From: Allosphingosinicella deserti
GTDB lineage: Bacteria; Pseudomonadota; Alphaproteobacteria; Sphingomonadales; Sphingomonadaceae
Assembly (NCBI RefSeq): GCF_003012735.1
Contig: NZ_PXYI01000003.1
Span: 372,001 to 436,000, forward strand
Length of the DNA: 64,000 nucleotides
Direction of reading: 5' to 3'
Under the pieces are notes generated by a model. It made no database searches. It worked only from the letters and a program-made list of their open reading frames with translations, and had not been told where the DNA came from. Position numbers and translations under genes: made by a program. Of this stretch, positions 58,801 through 63,442 are shown piece by piece; the stretch's first letter is position 1; each line of letters starts with the position of its first letter.

Positions 58801-59377
58801 CGGCAACGTGCTCGATGGCGGCGCAGGCAACGATCGACTGGCCGGGGGCGCGGGCGGAGACACCCTGATCGGCGGCTCGGGGAGCGATGTCGCCGACTAT
58901 TCGGGCGCAAGTGCAGGTGTGACCCTCACTCTGGGTGCCGGCGGCTCCGGCTCTGCAGGGGATGCTGCCGGGGACAGCTTGTCGGGGATCGAGCAAGTGG
59001 TCGGCTCCAGCTATGGCGACGAATTCTCGCTGGACCTCAACAATGGATGGAGGGTCGACGCGGCCGGCGGGAACGACATTGTGCGTCTCGCCGCCGACAG
59101 CGGTACGATCACGGAGTCGAACCTGGCAGCTGTGCTGAGTCATGTCGAGACCATCGATCTCACCGCATCCGGAGCCATCGGCAATCTGACGGTCGGCGCG
59201 GACTTCGTCCAGTCGATTGTAGGCAATGGTGCCGCGTCGCATCTCACCCTCGATCTGGACGCTAACGACGCGTTGTCGCTGGCAAGCGGATCCTTTTACA
59301 ACCAAGCCGGCAACGAATACACCTTCTACGCGGATTCCTCGATGACGACCGAGGTCGGAAAACTCACCATCGCCTGA
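40829..59377 (+). CDS. Giant RTX protein (about 6,180 residues), type I secretion substrate
   Basis: One uninterrupted 18.5-kb gene. ATG 40829 is 9 bp after AGGGA; ATGs at 40820 and 40823 are alternatives. No N-terminal Sec signal. Residues 1-450: Pro/Glu/Ser-rich linkers around a small beta-rich module (VDVILIFEDGTKIIIPGMALAAF) and a domain near residues 290-440. From 42.2 to about 59.0 kb there are about 65 units of 79-106 residues. Each has a strand-rich part (DTADYSxSxxGVxVxLDG, then GGDAxGDxLxGIExVxGS) and three to six GGxGxDxLx nonapeptides that wind into calcium-binding beta-rolls. I noticed no cysteine. The last 120 residues are non-repetitive and should hold the secretion signal. Likely a surface adhesin or matrix protein; it carries no enzyme domain I can see. 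Confidence 0.95.
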   Translation: MAQAAKSEAATSGAKATADGDAPPPFQDAMIEPVADADTGRAPLGAAKVVNLSADDKAMLGIPFAPFKAEIVDVDVILIFEDGTKIIIPGMALAAFSGRKAMLIFTDKEVTGQEAVATVGEIREQTASLALSSIETEQPAAPRAGPEPEAEGGAVQPDQSARSQADAAAKEESSHKYDEEHRALTEKISNTRSSSPSPPSQPSARALEPAPEDAIGPAGIGKLVPTLNFKLFNSEGVTTTSVNGQAVIKGDTGGPGSSKDAGYTAQSARETITGSSADDVIFADNPAHAPAGATMRVLHVEAMVPSANLQLLQVLVPSLPEGYSIANATRTEKGWLVTVDTGSIEKLTTLTDAAGVAVPVPASQSAFGFDLQLIYSLPASGQAADSSGFQDEFFLPVQLGLSTDGKTSTNAVEVSTHFGIRIVNAAGDMVVTDPVTGDPIHVLFSNPPGNIISAGGGNDRIHAGAGDDQIDGGAGADVVDYSLSNAAVQADLGARKGDGGYARGDAYEGVEGLVGSDFNDVLRGDGGDNSLDGGKGADRLEGGAGFDTVDYGAAFDGDDADAAAGVEIFLDGTASRGGTAEGDTLVGIDHVLGTSGDDRLHGAGGSEMLEGRSGADTFTGSGGADTLDGGDGIDLVDYSDAAAGVTAFLDGRAGQSGDADGDVLRNIENLVGSAHDDRLTGNAGDNVITGGKGADTIDGAGGTDSVDFGGSEEGVTVYLDGRAGAGGDAAGDTYANVEIVIGSKQDDRFVGDIGGETLIGGAGDDSLEGAAGADMLDGGDGFDIASYEGASRGVRVALDGSVLDGGDPAGDRFVSIEGLRGSGFDDTLIGTAGDDLLLGGGGDDSLLGLGGADRLDGGDGFDTVDYGLSRFAVNVDLGGGLSEGGDADGDRLTGIEHVIGSALDDRLSGSAADDRLEGRSGDDVLRGGAGADILQGGEGADTADYGGSASGVSVSLDGRSGVGGDAEGDRLSGIERLVGSANADRLDGDAGDNVLAGGAGDDVLSGGLGADQLQGGDGFDTADYSAASGAVTVRLDGNGSTGDVAEGDRLTGVERAVGGAYADTLIGDSGDNVLDGGAGDDLLIGGRGADELVGGTGNDTADYSDSAAGISIDLPAGIGRGGAAEGDRLNGVENVAGSVHDDRVQGDAGANQLSGNLGDDILEGGAGADRLDGGGGNDIADYARSNSAVEVALDGSAGVGGDADGDRLLDVEGLRGSAYGDRLAGNDGANSLLGGGGDDLLRGGMGADRLLGGDGVDTADYANSASAVMVSNDGSLGLGGDAQGDTLDGIERIVGSAFDDSLAGGAGDDLLVGNSGDDRLQGGGGADMLEGGSGLDIVDYSRSHEAVIAGLDGRENRGGDAEGDRFSGVEGLSGSAYSDTFYGSGSEERLSGQGGNDILVGSAGGDLLDGGAGFDTVDYGGSDSGVSVNLTTGSASGGQADGDTLSGIESVAGSAFDDFLTGSEDGDTLRGGSGDDLLSGRAGADTIDGGAGLDTADYSASTSGISLTLDGSIGSGGDAAGDHVEGVEHIVGSEYSDTITGVGADEMFEGGAGDDRLAGSGGRDTLVGGIGDDRLDGGDADDRLEGNEGDDLLRGGAGRDRLEGGAGFDTVDYSASSAGVSVDLGTGLGLGGDSEGDVLGSIEAVVGSSFADRMLGGAWADTFDGGAGDDHLSGGTNGDTLRGGVGDDQLDGGGGADLLDGGDGHDVVDYSGSSAGVSISLDGSAGLGGQATGDSLVGIEEAIGSGGADIIIGTGVDEILRGGGGDDRLQGGGGADLLDGGAGSDTADYGTSSGAVTVDLESGTGHGGHSEGDRLTSIERLVGSSGSDVLRGAAAEDRIEGGGGDDLLVGRGGDDSLEGGVGNDVLEGGAGADVLEGGAGTDTVDYSSSGVAVRVGLDGATGAGGDAQGDVLGGIERLVGSSFDDMLTGGIQADLLVGGAGHDTISGGSGDDRLEGGDGDDLLEGGAGGDVLDGGSGRDTVDYSASAQAVTINLDGTVSAGGDARGDQLVGIENLVGSSNDDRLSGAAADETISGGGGDDIVRGGGGSDTLRGDGGNDLLVGGTGADILDGGAGIDTASYAEAAAGVRVSLDGSNGQGGEAAGDVLAGIENLIGSGFDDELGGGSASETIDAGAGDDIILGSGSADLLTGGAGFDTVDYRASSGGISVRLDGSTGAGGDAAGDQYAGIEAIVGSNLDDLLGGGSAADRLDGADGNDIIAGGGGNDALYGGGGDDVIDGGGGADLVDGGAGTDTVDYSSSSSGVNVSVDGSTSTGGAAEGDRLQSVETLVGSGFDDILRGTAAADRLTGGAGDDILEGRGGADALRGGDGLDTADYSGAAGGIAVSLATGSGTLGDAAGDMLDSIERVVGSVHDDVVDGSSASDRIEGGAGNDILRSGAGDDRVSGGAGDDLIDGGAGADAVDGGSGIDTADYSASAIGVQVRLDGFASTGGLAEGDVLTGVEVAHGSAFADILSGSAADEQLRGGGGDDLLRGGAGADRLEGGGGIDTADYSQAGTGVALSLTNGGSSGEAAGDSFSGIEIVQGSDFGDRLEGSAAGDTLRGDAGDDVLDGAAGADAIEGGTGDDVLRGGAGADMVDGGAGSDTADYSTSGAAVAINLDGSLSAGGDAQGDTLVSIENVTGSAFADAITGTSQNEALDGGDGDDLLRGLGGSDRLRGGAGSDTMFGGSGADVIDGGAGFDVASYAESTAGVVVRLDGGPSSGGDAAGDTLNGIEGLVGSAFADTLTGGTADDVLDGGAGDDLVVGGAGNDMLRGGTGDDLLVGGSGADTIDGGSGSNVASYEGATGGVAVDLSGAAGTAGEAAGDRLANIQTLVGSAFADTLGGGAAGETLRGGAGDDLLLGSAGADLLDGGAGVDRVSYASSGSGVTAYLDGRSGVGGDAAGDTLVDVEALAGSSHDDVLVGGGADDTIAGAGGSDRIEGGGGADSLDGGAGDDVVLGGDGADRIDGGAGGDTASYADSASAVSVALEGSAGSGGTAAGDRIVNVETLLGSSHDDLLGGSAAGETLSGADGDDRLRGSLGADRLIGGQGSDVADYSGSAAGITIGLDGAAGIGGDADGDRLSSIEQITGSGLADRLSGGIDSETLDGGAADDVLVGSLGNDRFVGGSGFDTADYSSSSAGVTVATDGSFGSSGDAAGDSLFGIERVVGSAQDDRLTGSGADETLEGGDGSDFLSGQGGRDILRGGSGGDTLVGGAGADLLDGGLGFDTVSYAGVSGAVSVNLAANSGVGSDAQGDTFASIEQVVGSDFDDSLVGGSGDETLAGGAGGDTLAGGTGNDRLEGGSGDDVLDGGSGGDELVGGAGFDTADYSASAAAIDITLDGSTGSGGDAAGDSLLGVERVIGSSLADTITGASAAEVIEGGAGNDLLIGNGGGDTLRGGIGSDVLRGGAGADTLEGGSGTDTADYSGSILGVTVTLDGSTGIGGDAEGDSFAGIERVVGSSDSDALTGGAGDDVLLGQAGDDAITGGAGMDSVAGGAGDDLLVGGAGADQINGGTGTDTVSFLTSAAGVSASLAGATGIGGDADGDVISNAEILQGSNLADALYGRAGAETLLGEGGNDRLFGSAGADLLDGGAGFDTADYSGAAAGIAIRMDGVAGSAGDALGDVLVDIEGVAGSRFGDTVLGSGNDDRIDGGDGDDILDGAAGDDSLSGGSGDDLLDGGIGADALDGGSGVDTADYGASSTGVIAALDGSIGFGGRATGDTLVNIEVLRGSAFGDVLRGSAGKDVLQGAAGDDVLAGGAGADMLEGGDGFDTVDYSTSTNAIVLDLNARTGSGGDAAGDTLTGIERVVGSGLGDAITGSAGADMIEGNDGDDRIDGGAGGDTLRGDGGNDILVGSGGSDVLDGGTGTDTADYTASGQGVTVYNNGVDAGAGGTATGDVLVGVERVLGSAYGDTLVGGADTDMLVGNGGNDVIEAREGADVIDGGAGFDTASYEHATGAVTVSLAANSGTVGEAAGDTLSGIERLLGSDYDDTLIGGTGAETLEGGAGNDLLVASTGADALGGGAGTDTVSYAAAASGIMIALDGSAGSGGVAAGDRLTGVEAVIGSDFNDTIAGTFSDDMLAGGLGNDVLAGGSGTDNLLGGGGDDSLEGGSGADALDGGDGIDTASYAGSGAGVTIDLSLGTAGGGDAAGDSYTGIERFVGSRVSDTMIGGLADDHLDGFDGNDLLRGGDGDDVLLGGVGDDMLVGEAGADFLSGGAGIDTADYSGSGSAVTIRTGGTSSGGDADGDTISGVERIIGSAFADRFEGNAADEDFSGGAGDDMFVASGGADIYRGDGGIDIADYSASTSSGMQIYMDGSFGTGGDAAGDRLFDVEVVVGSAQNDTITAGALVSSITAGGGNDNLYGGVAADLLDGGEGDDVIASGLGADQLVGGLGVDTADYRQSSAGVTISNDGTAGAGGWAQGDVLAGIERIEGSLNYADTLRGGLTGATILVGWGGNDMFVSYGHADTIDGGTGADTIDYSGSLSGVTVRLDGTASSGGDAAGDRILNVEIVSGSGQDDLIFGTGVNESFFGGAGNDILVGGGGADTLDGGAGFDTADYGSAGGVVVRMDGTAGGAGDAAGDVLVGVERVVGSSLADTIYGSASADTIVGGDGDDTIAPGLGADTLDGGNGTDMVDYGSSASAITVNSANGALSTGQAQGDSFVSIERFNLTGLGDTFVGSAAAETVYGNDGNDSLDGGGADDVLQGGLGNDILVGGAGQDVLDGGSGIDTVDYSGSGAGISINLATGVGNSGGDAQGDVFTVNTIENAVGSAQNDSIVGTGGANTLSGGSGNDTIIGGGSGDILDGGLGTDTLSYASTGSAVAVSLLAGTGTLGDAAGDSFTNFENLTGGSGNDSLTGNNNLNVIEGGFGVDTIFGLGGDDQINGGDGNDTIDGGAGADAMDGGLGINTLSYGSSAAAVSASLLAGSGTLGDAAGDTYANFVNLTGGQGNDALVGDSANNSIRGGNGIDTIDGGDGNDLLYGDGGDDILRGGTGSDYFQGDAGIDTVDYSASGGGVSVDISSGIGSGTGGDAQGDTYQIASIENLTGSGFGDTLIGGSAGNVLSGGNGNDNLSGLAGSDVLLGGSGNDVISGGSGADSIDGGAGDNTLIFGTNFGNGASVAASAGVTIYLDGITAGTGGDAAGDTYKNIQNVYLTNLGDTVFGTSANEWFRGLGGADSINGGGGIDTASYWGSGAGVAISLDGTTGSGGEAAGDVVTNVETLVGSQYDDMLGGSSAGNSLYGMEGSDVLKGDAGADLLDGGSGSDTANYALSGLAVTVNLATGLGSGGDAAGDSYVSIENVVGSGGNDMLYGDAGDNVLTGGLGDDYMRGGAGADQLNGGSGLDTADYADSTAAVTLYLDGTTSLGGFAQGDVLLSIDVALGSSFADTIVGSNASETLNGNDGDDVIAGNVGDDVLNGGAGNDTLSGGQGADLVDGGADSDSFSYVSSSAGIVAYLDGTAGVGGDAAGDRLVNIELLTGSGFDDILYGTGNAQRLNGGIGNDVLIGGAGADILDGGAGIDSVSYLTSGTGISASFASGSLVVTGADATGDTFISIEGVVGTSYADTLAGGAAAERLDGGAGDDIVQGSSGADMLTGGSGNDTISYAGSATAITVGLDGSAGVGGDAAGDILLGFETLIGSASADTLTGSAGDDTIRGGTGSDLLQGGAGSDSLYGEADDDVLVGGLGADALDGGAGNDTASYAASASGVTAILGGGAGSGGDAQGDSLLAIENLIGSASNDTLVGDGNANRLDGGNGNDTLAGGAGADILVGGAGLDSASYGTASASVTVNLLNTALNLGEAAGDSFSSIEGLIGSDHDDALTGNNNANSFDGGLGDDTLTGGGGADALNGGSGIDTADYSSAGSGITVYMDGRTGSGGDAAGDTLASIETVVGSAFHDMLVGDAGGNRLEGGAGDDVVEGGQGADTLIGGTGSDTASYASASVGVAANLGNSLGNSGSAAGDSYSSIENLIGSGLADTLVGDNGGNVLDGGAGNDRLAGGAGGDTLIGGSGSDVADYSGASAGVTLTLGAGGSGSAGDAAGDSLSGIEQVVGSSYGDEFSLDLNNGWRVDAAGGNDIVRLAADSGTITESNLAAVLSHVETIDLTASGAIGNLTVGADFVQSIVGNGAASHLTLDLDANDALSLASGSFYNQAGNEYTFYADSSMTTEVGKLTIA
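42190..58990 (+). repeat. Array of about 65 tandem RTX units (237 bp base period)
   Basis: By counting the D-T-A/V-D-Y marker I find about 65 units with an average spacing near 260 bp. The base period is 237 bp (79 codons); longer units add multiples of 27 bp, that is one nonapeptide each (spacings of 264 and 291 bp are seen). The units keep protein-level pattern but differ throughout in nucleotide sequence, so the array is old rather than a recent amplification. Confidence 0.92.
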
Positions 59378-59444
59378 GTGTGCGAAATTTACGGCGCCGT
59401 GGAAACGATCGGTTGCGCTTGGGAGGAGGTGATTGCCTCCCCTA

Positions 59445-59492
59445 GAGCATGATCGGATCAGGCGGAACCAGCTTGATCCGGGAATCATGCTC
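59445..59492. repeat. REP-like palindrome after the giant gene
   Basis: Outer arms GAGCATGAT (59445-59453) and ATCATGCTC (59484-59492) and inner arms CGGATCA (59454-59460) and TGATCCG (59474-59480) pair perfectly, with a 13-base loop and a 3-base bulge. Palindromes starting GAGCATGATC are scattered between genes in many alphaproteobacteria. A weaker GGGAGG/CCTCCC pair sits just upstream (59421-59441). It may end or protect the giant transcript. The rest of 59378-59693 shows no gene. Confidence 0.75.
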
Positions 59493-59693
59493 GCGTCATT
59501 GGTTTAGAGCCGGATTCACACCTTAGATTGGAGCTAAGTCGAGCCCTGGTGTTGCCGGTGCGCCTTGCAACTCGCTAGCGACACGGTTTGGGCGGCAGTC
59601 ATTCGTGAATAGCGTATTAGCTATGCGCTTTGACCAAATCTAATCTACCGACCGGCCATGACATCTCTGAATTTTTCGAAATGGGGGGGATTC

Positions 59694-62600
59694 ATGCCAT
59701 CATTCACGTCCACGACGGCCTATGCCGTTGACGAGAACAGTCTGGTTACCGCGCTCATCACCGCCACAGACGCGGAAGGCGATCCGATCACCTACAGCTT
59801 CGCGGACTTCAGCGAAGTCGTGAACGTCTCTATCGCCGCTTATTACGACGCGTCAAAATTCTACATCGACCCGCGCACCGGAATCATCACCTTCAACAAG
59901 GCGCCCAATTTCGAAGCGCCCGACGATTACGGCCGCGACGGCGTCTACGACCTGATGATCAAGATCACCGACGGTTACGAGACCTCGCTCCAGCTGATCA
60001 CCATCACCGTCGGGAACGTGAACGAAGGCCTATACATCGCCTCGAACGGCGGCGGTGCCAGCGCCTTCTCGGTCGCGGAAGGCCAGACGGTCGCGACCAC
60101 GGTGGTTGCGCGCGATTTCACCGGCTCTTCGGTCACCTACAGCATTACCGGCGGCTATGACGCGTCGAGGTTCACGATCGACGCCGCCACCGGTGTGCTC
60201 AGCTTCGTGGCTGCACCCGACCGCGAGGCGCCGGCCGATTTCGGCCGCAACGGAGTCTATGACGTTGTCGTGTCGGCGACCGACGGCGCGGTCACGGACA
60301 GTCAGACACTTGCGATCACCATCGCCGACGTGAACGAAGCGCCGGCGATCTGGAGCAACAACGGCGCGGAGTCCGCTTCTGTGACCGTCGCCGAAAATCA
60401 AAGCTGGTCGTTCGTGACCATCTACGCGACCGATCCCGAGAGGAATGTACTCACCTATTCGATCGTCGGCGGCGCGGACTCGGCTTTGTTCACGATCAAC
60501 GCCAGCACCGGCGGACTCGCCTTCATTGCGGGATCGAATTTCGAGGCGCCGGCCGATACGGACGGCGACAATGTCTATCATGTCGTGGTGGCGGCGAGCG
60601 ACGGCTCACTGATCGACACGCAGGCGCTTGCCGTCACTGTCGCCAATGTCGACGAGCGGCCGGTGTTTACGACTTACAACACGGTCCCCGCCCCGATCAT
60701 CACAGTCGCCGAGAACAGCCTTGCGGTTGCGACCTTGAACGCAGTCGATCCGGAGAGCGGTGCAGTGACGTATTCGCTGGCCGGCACGGATGCGGCGAAG
60801 TTCACGATCGACGCCGCGAGCGGCGCCCTGAGCTTCGTGGCCGCGCCTGACTATGAAGTGCCGACCGATAGTGGTGCAAACCGTGTCTACAATATCGAGG
60901 TCCGCGCCAGCGACGGTGCTCTGGTGACGAGCCAGTCGCTTCGCATCGAGGTGAGCGACGAGAACGAGGGGGTGCCGACGTTCACCTCGGATGGCGGCGG
61001 CGATCATGCCGCGATCTCGATCGCGGAGAATAGCGGCAACGTCACGACCCTTGCGGCCGAGGATTCGGACTCTGGCGGGTTGGTATACGGTATCGACGGC
61101 GGTGCCGACGCGCATTTGTTCGAATATGACTCGGCCACGCGGGCCTTGCGCTTTCGAGAGCTGCCCGACTTCGAGCAGCCGGCCGACGCTGACGGCAACG
61201 GGGTCTATGAAATTCGGGTCGGAGTGACCGACGGCTTCCTGTTCGACTATCAGACGCTGTCTATCACAGTCGAGGATGTCGACGACGGCGTTGCGTTCGA
61301 GACCGAGGAGCGCGCCTTCGACGTTGCGGAGAACAACGTCGCGATCGGTTATGTCCAGGTCGGCCCGGCCAGCCCGCGAGAGGCCCGCTACGAGATTGCC
61401 GGGGGCGCCGATGCCGGACTGTTCGCGATCGATCGCACCTCGGGTGCGCTGAGCTTCATTTCGAAGGCGGACTTCGAGAACCCGGCCGATGCCGACGGCG
61501 ACAACGTCTATGACGTTGTAGTGCTGGCCGCCGACGGCAGGTCGAGCGACACACAAGCCATCAGCGTAACCGTGGCAAACGCGTTCGAACCCGTCGCCTT
61601 CGAAGCCGCGCAGGTGACCTATTATCTGCCTGAGAACGGCCTCATCGACGTGAGTTCGACCGCCTCGGGCGGAGACGGACCGATCACCTATTCGCTTGGC
61701 GGCAAGGATGCCGTCCTGTTCGATATCAACTCTGCCACGGGGTCAATCCACCTGCGCGGAGCGCAGGGCTCTACGACGCTCGATTTCGAAGCGCCCTCGG
61801 ATCATGATTTCGACAATATCTATCGCCTCACCCTGGTCGCTTCCGCGGACAATTCGACAGCGTTCCAGGAGCTGTCCCTGACCATCACAAACGTCAACGA
61901 AGGCCTTGCGATCTTCTCGGACGGGGGCGGCGAAGTGGCCCAACTCAGCGTCGCCGAGAACAGCCGCGTCGTCACGACCGTGCAGGCGAAGGACCAAGAC
62001 GGCGAACCTGCCCGCTACTATATCGCAGGCGGCGCCGACGCCTCGCGCTTCACCATCGACGTCAACTCCGGTGTCCTGCAGTTCGTCACGGCTCCCGATT
62101 TCGAGACGCCGCGCGATGCGAATGGCGACAATGTCTATGACGTAACGGTGGTCGCCACTGACGGCGCATTCGAGGATATCCAGGCTCTGTCGATCCAAGT
62201 GAAGGACGTGGCGGAAGGTGGCGCGGTGCTTTACGGCACGAGCGCCAGCGAGACCTTCTCGCCGTCGGCCTCGCGTCGGACCACGGAAGGCGCCGATTCG
62301 GTTTACGCCCGCGAAGGGCATGACACCATCTATGGCGTTGGCGGCGACGACCTCCTTTACGGCGAGGGTGGCGACGATGTGCTGATCGGCGGCGCCGGCG
62401 TGGACCGGCTCAGTGGGGGACTGGGCGCCGATCTCTTCGTGTTCCAGTCGGTCGGCGACTCTCGCCTCGGGGCGGCCGACCTGATCACCGATTTCGTGCG
62501 TTCCCAGGGGGACCGGATCCACCTCGGCAGCATCGACGCCAACACCAAGCTGTCCGGCGACCAGGCATTCAAATTCATCGGCAGTCAGTCGTTCACCTCC

Positions 62601-62738
62601 ACCCCCGGCCAGCTTCGTGTGGAGACATCCGGGGGCAACACGACCATTTACGGCGACGTGGACGGCAACGGGCTCGCCGACCTTCAGATCGTGGCTCAGG
62701 GCCAGATCCCGCTGATGTCGAGCGACTTCATACTTTGA
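59694..62738 (+). CDS. Cadherin-like repeat protein with C-terminal RTX/serralysin-type domain (type I secretion substrate)
   Basis: About 1,014 residues from ATG 59694, which follows a GGGGGGGA run; an ATG 36 bp upstream is open but has no ribosome site. Eight cadherin-like beta-sandwich repeats of about 100 residues each open with a VAENS-type motif and close with DNVYDVVVxAxDG and a SITVxNVNE-type strand, the calcium-ligand pattern. After residue about 840 come RTX nonapeptides (GVGGDDLLYGEGGDDVLIGG) and a serralysin C-terminal type domain (LGADLFVFQ..., LITDFVRSQGDRIHLGSID) that ends in a hydrophobic MSSDFIL. It should use the same export system as the giant protein and may be an adhesin or partner. 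Confidence 0.92.
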   Translation: MPSFTSTTAYAVDENSLVTALITATDAEGDPITYSFADFSEVVNVSIAAYYDASKFYIDPRTGIITFNKAPNFEAPDDYGRDGVYDLMIKITDGYETSLQLITITVGNVNEGLYIASNGGGASAFSVAEGQTVATTVVARDFTGSSVTYSITGGYDASRFTIDAATGVLSFVAAPDREAPADFGRNGVYDVVVSATDGAVTDSQTLAITIADVNEAPAIWSNNGAESASVTVAENQSWSFVTIYATDPERNVLTYSIVGGADSALFTINASTGGLAFIAGSNFEAPADTDGDNVYHVVVAASDGSLIDTQALAVTVANVDERPVFTTYNTVPAPIITVAENSLAVATLNAVDPESGAVTYSLAGTDAAKFTIDAASGALSFVAAPDYEVPTDSGANRVYNIEVRASDGALVTSQSLRIEVSDENEGVPTFTSDGGGDHAAISIAENSGNVTTLAAEDSDSGGLVYGIDGGADAHLFEYDSATRALRFRELPDFEQPADADGNGVYEIRVGVTDGFLFDYQTLSITVEDVDDGVAFETEERAFDVAENNVAIGYVQVGPASPREARYEIAGGADAGLFAIDRTSGALSFISKADFENPADADGDNVYDVVVLAADGRSSDTQAISVTVANAFEPVAFEAAQVTYYLPENGLIDVSSTASGGDGPITYSLGGKDAVLFDINSATGSIHLRGAQGSTTLDFEAPSDHDFDNIYRLTLVASADNSTAFQELSLTITNVNEGLAIFSDGGGEVAQLSVAENSRVVTTVQAKDQDGEPARYYIAGGADASRFTIDVNSGVLQFVTAPDFETPRDANGDNVYDVTVVATDGAFEDIQALSIQVKDVAEGGAVLYGTSASETFSPSASRRTTEGADSVYAREGHDTIYGVGGDDLLYGEGGDDVLIGGAGVDRLSGGLGADLFVFQSVGDSRLGAADLITDFVRSQGDRIHLGSIDANTKLSGDQAFKFIGSQSFTSTPGQLRVETSGGNTTIYGDVDGNGLADLQIVAQGQIPLMSSDFIL

Positions 62739-62782
62739 GGTCTGCGCCGGCGCGGAGAGGAATGCTGTCTGGGCCTGCACCT

Positions 62783-63442
62783 TCATGCGCCCGCCAGCAT
62801 GCGCGCATCGGCAAAGAGCCGCGCAAGCTCAAAGGCGAACACAAACAAGAGGAACTCGCCCGCTGCTGCAGTCGCGCCACGTTCATCGCCGAAGCGGAGG
62901 TTCAGGACCTGTTTCAAGCCTGCGCTGGCGAGCAGGCGTGACGACAGCAGGCCGATGGCGGCGCCCGCCACGAGGTCGCTTGCATAATGGTAGCCCCCGT
63001 AAAGCCGCGGAAGAGCCACCGCGAACAGGCTCCACCCGAACGCAAAGCAGGCGCTGCCGCGTCCCCGCCCGGCGAGAAATGCAGCAAGCGCGAAGGCCGC
63101 AGCGGCGGTGTCGCTGGGAAAGCTGAGGCGGTCCGCCTGCACGGCCAACGGCAGGGATGGAAAGTCATAAAGGCCGCTGAGCGCCGGCCTGAGGCGGTCT
63201 CCCCCGACACGCTGCGCCAGCGCGCAGGTGGCAAGCGCCAGAGTCGCGGCGAGAAGGGCTATGCCGGTGTCGGGGCGCAGGTGTCTGTCCCGAGCGCCCG
63301 AGAGCAGCAGCGCGACGAGCGGCAGGAGCTTGAGCAGGTCCGTCTGCAAGGCCTCCAGCATGAGCCAGTCGAGGCCGGGTGCGTGTCCCGCGACCGAGCT
63401 CATCGCCAGGCTGATCCTGTGGTCCAAGACGAGAAGGTGCAT
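62783..63442 (-). CDS. PAP2-family phosphatase-like membrane protein lacking the motif-2 histidine
   Basis: A 219-residue protein with five or six predicted membrane segments; ATG 63440-63442 has GGAG 7 bp upstream. PAP2 motifs: motif 1 QRVGGDRLRP, motif 2 SFPSDTAAA (normally PSGH; the proton-donating His is replaced by Thr) and motif 3 RLYGGYHYASD with the nucleophilic His and supporting Asp intact. Lipid phosphatases such as undecaprenyl-pyrophosphate phosphatase share this fold. The missing His suggests altered activity or a variant subgroup. It is convergent with the cadherin-like gene and probably not functionally tied to it. Confidence 0.82.
   Translation of the reverse strand: MHLLVLDHRISLAMSSVAGHAPGLDWLMLEALQTDLLKLLPLVALLLSGARDRHLRPDTGIALLAATLALATCALAQRVGGDRLRPALSGLYDFPSLPLAVQADRLSFPSDTAAAAFALAAFLAGRGRGSACFAFGWSLFAVALPRLYGGYHYASDLVAGAAIGLLSSRLLASAGLKQVLNLRFGDERGATAAAGEFLLFVFAFELARLFADARMLAGA

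Noticed and set aside
42190-58990. Regularly spaced repeats resembling a CRISPR array at first glance
   Set aside because: The repeats are in frame, diverge at the DNA level and encode RTX nonapeptides; there are no identical short repeats with unique spacers and no cas genes.
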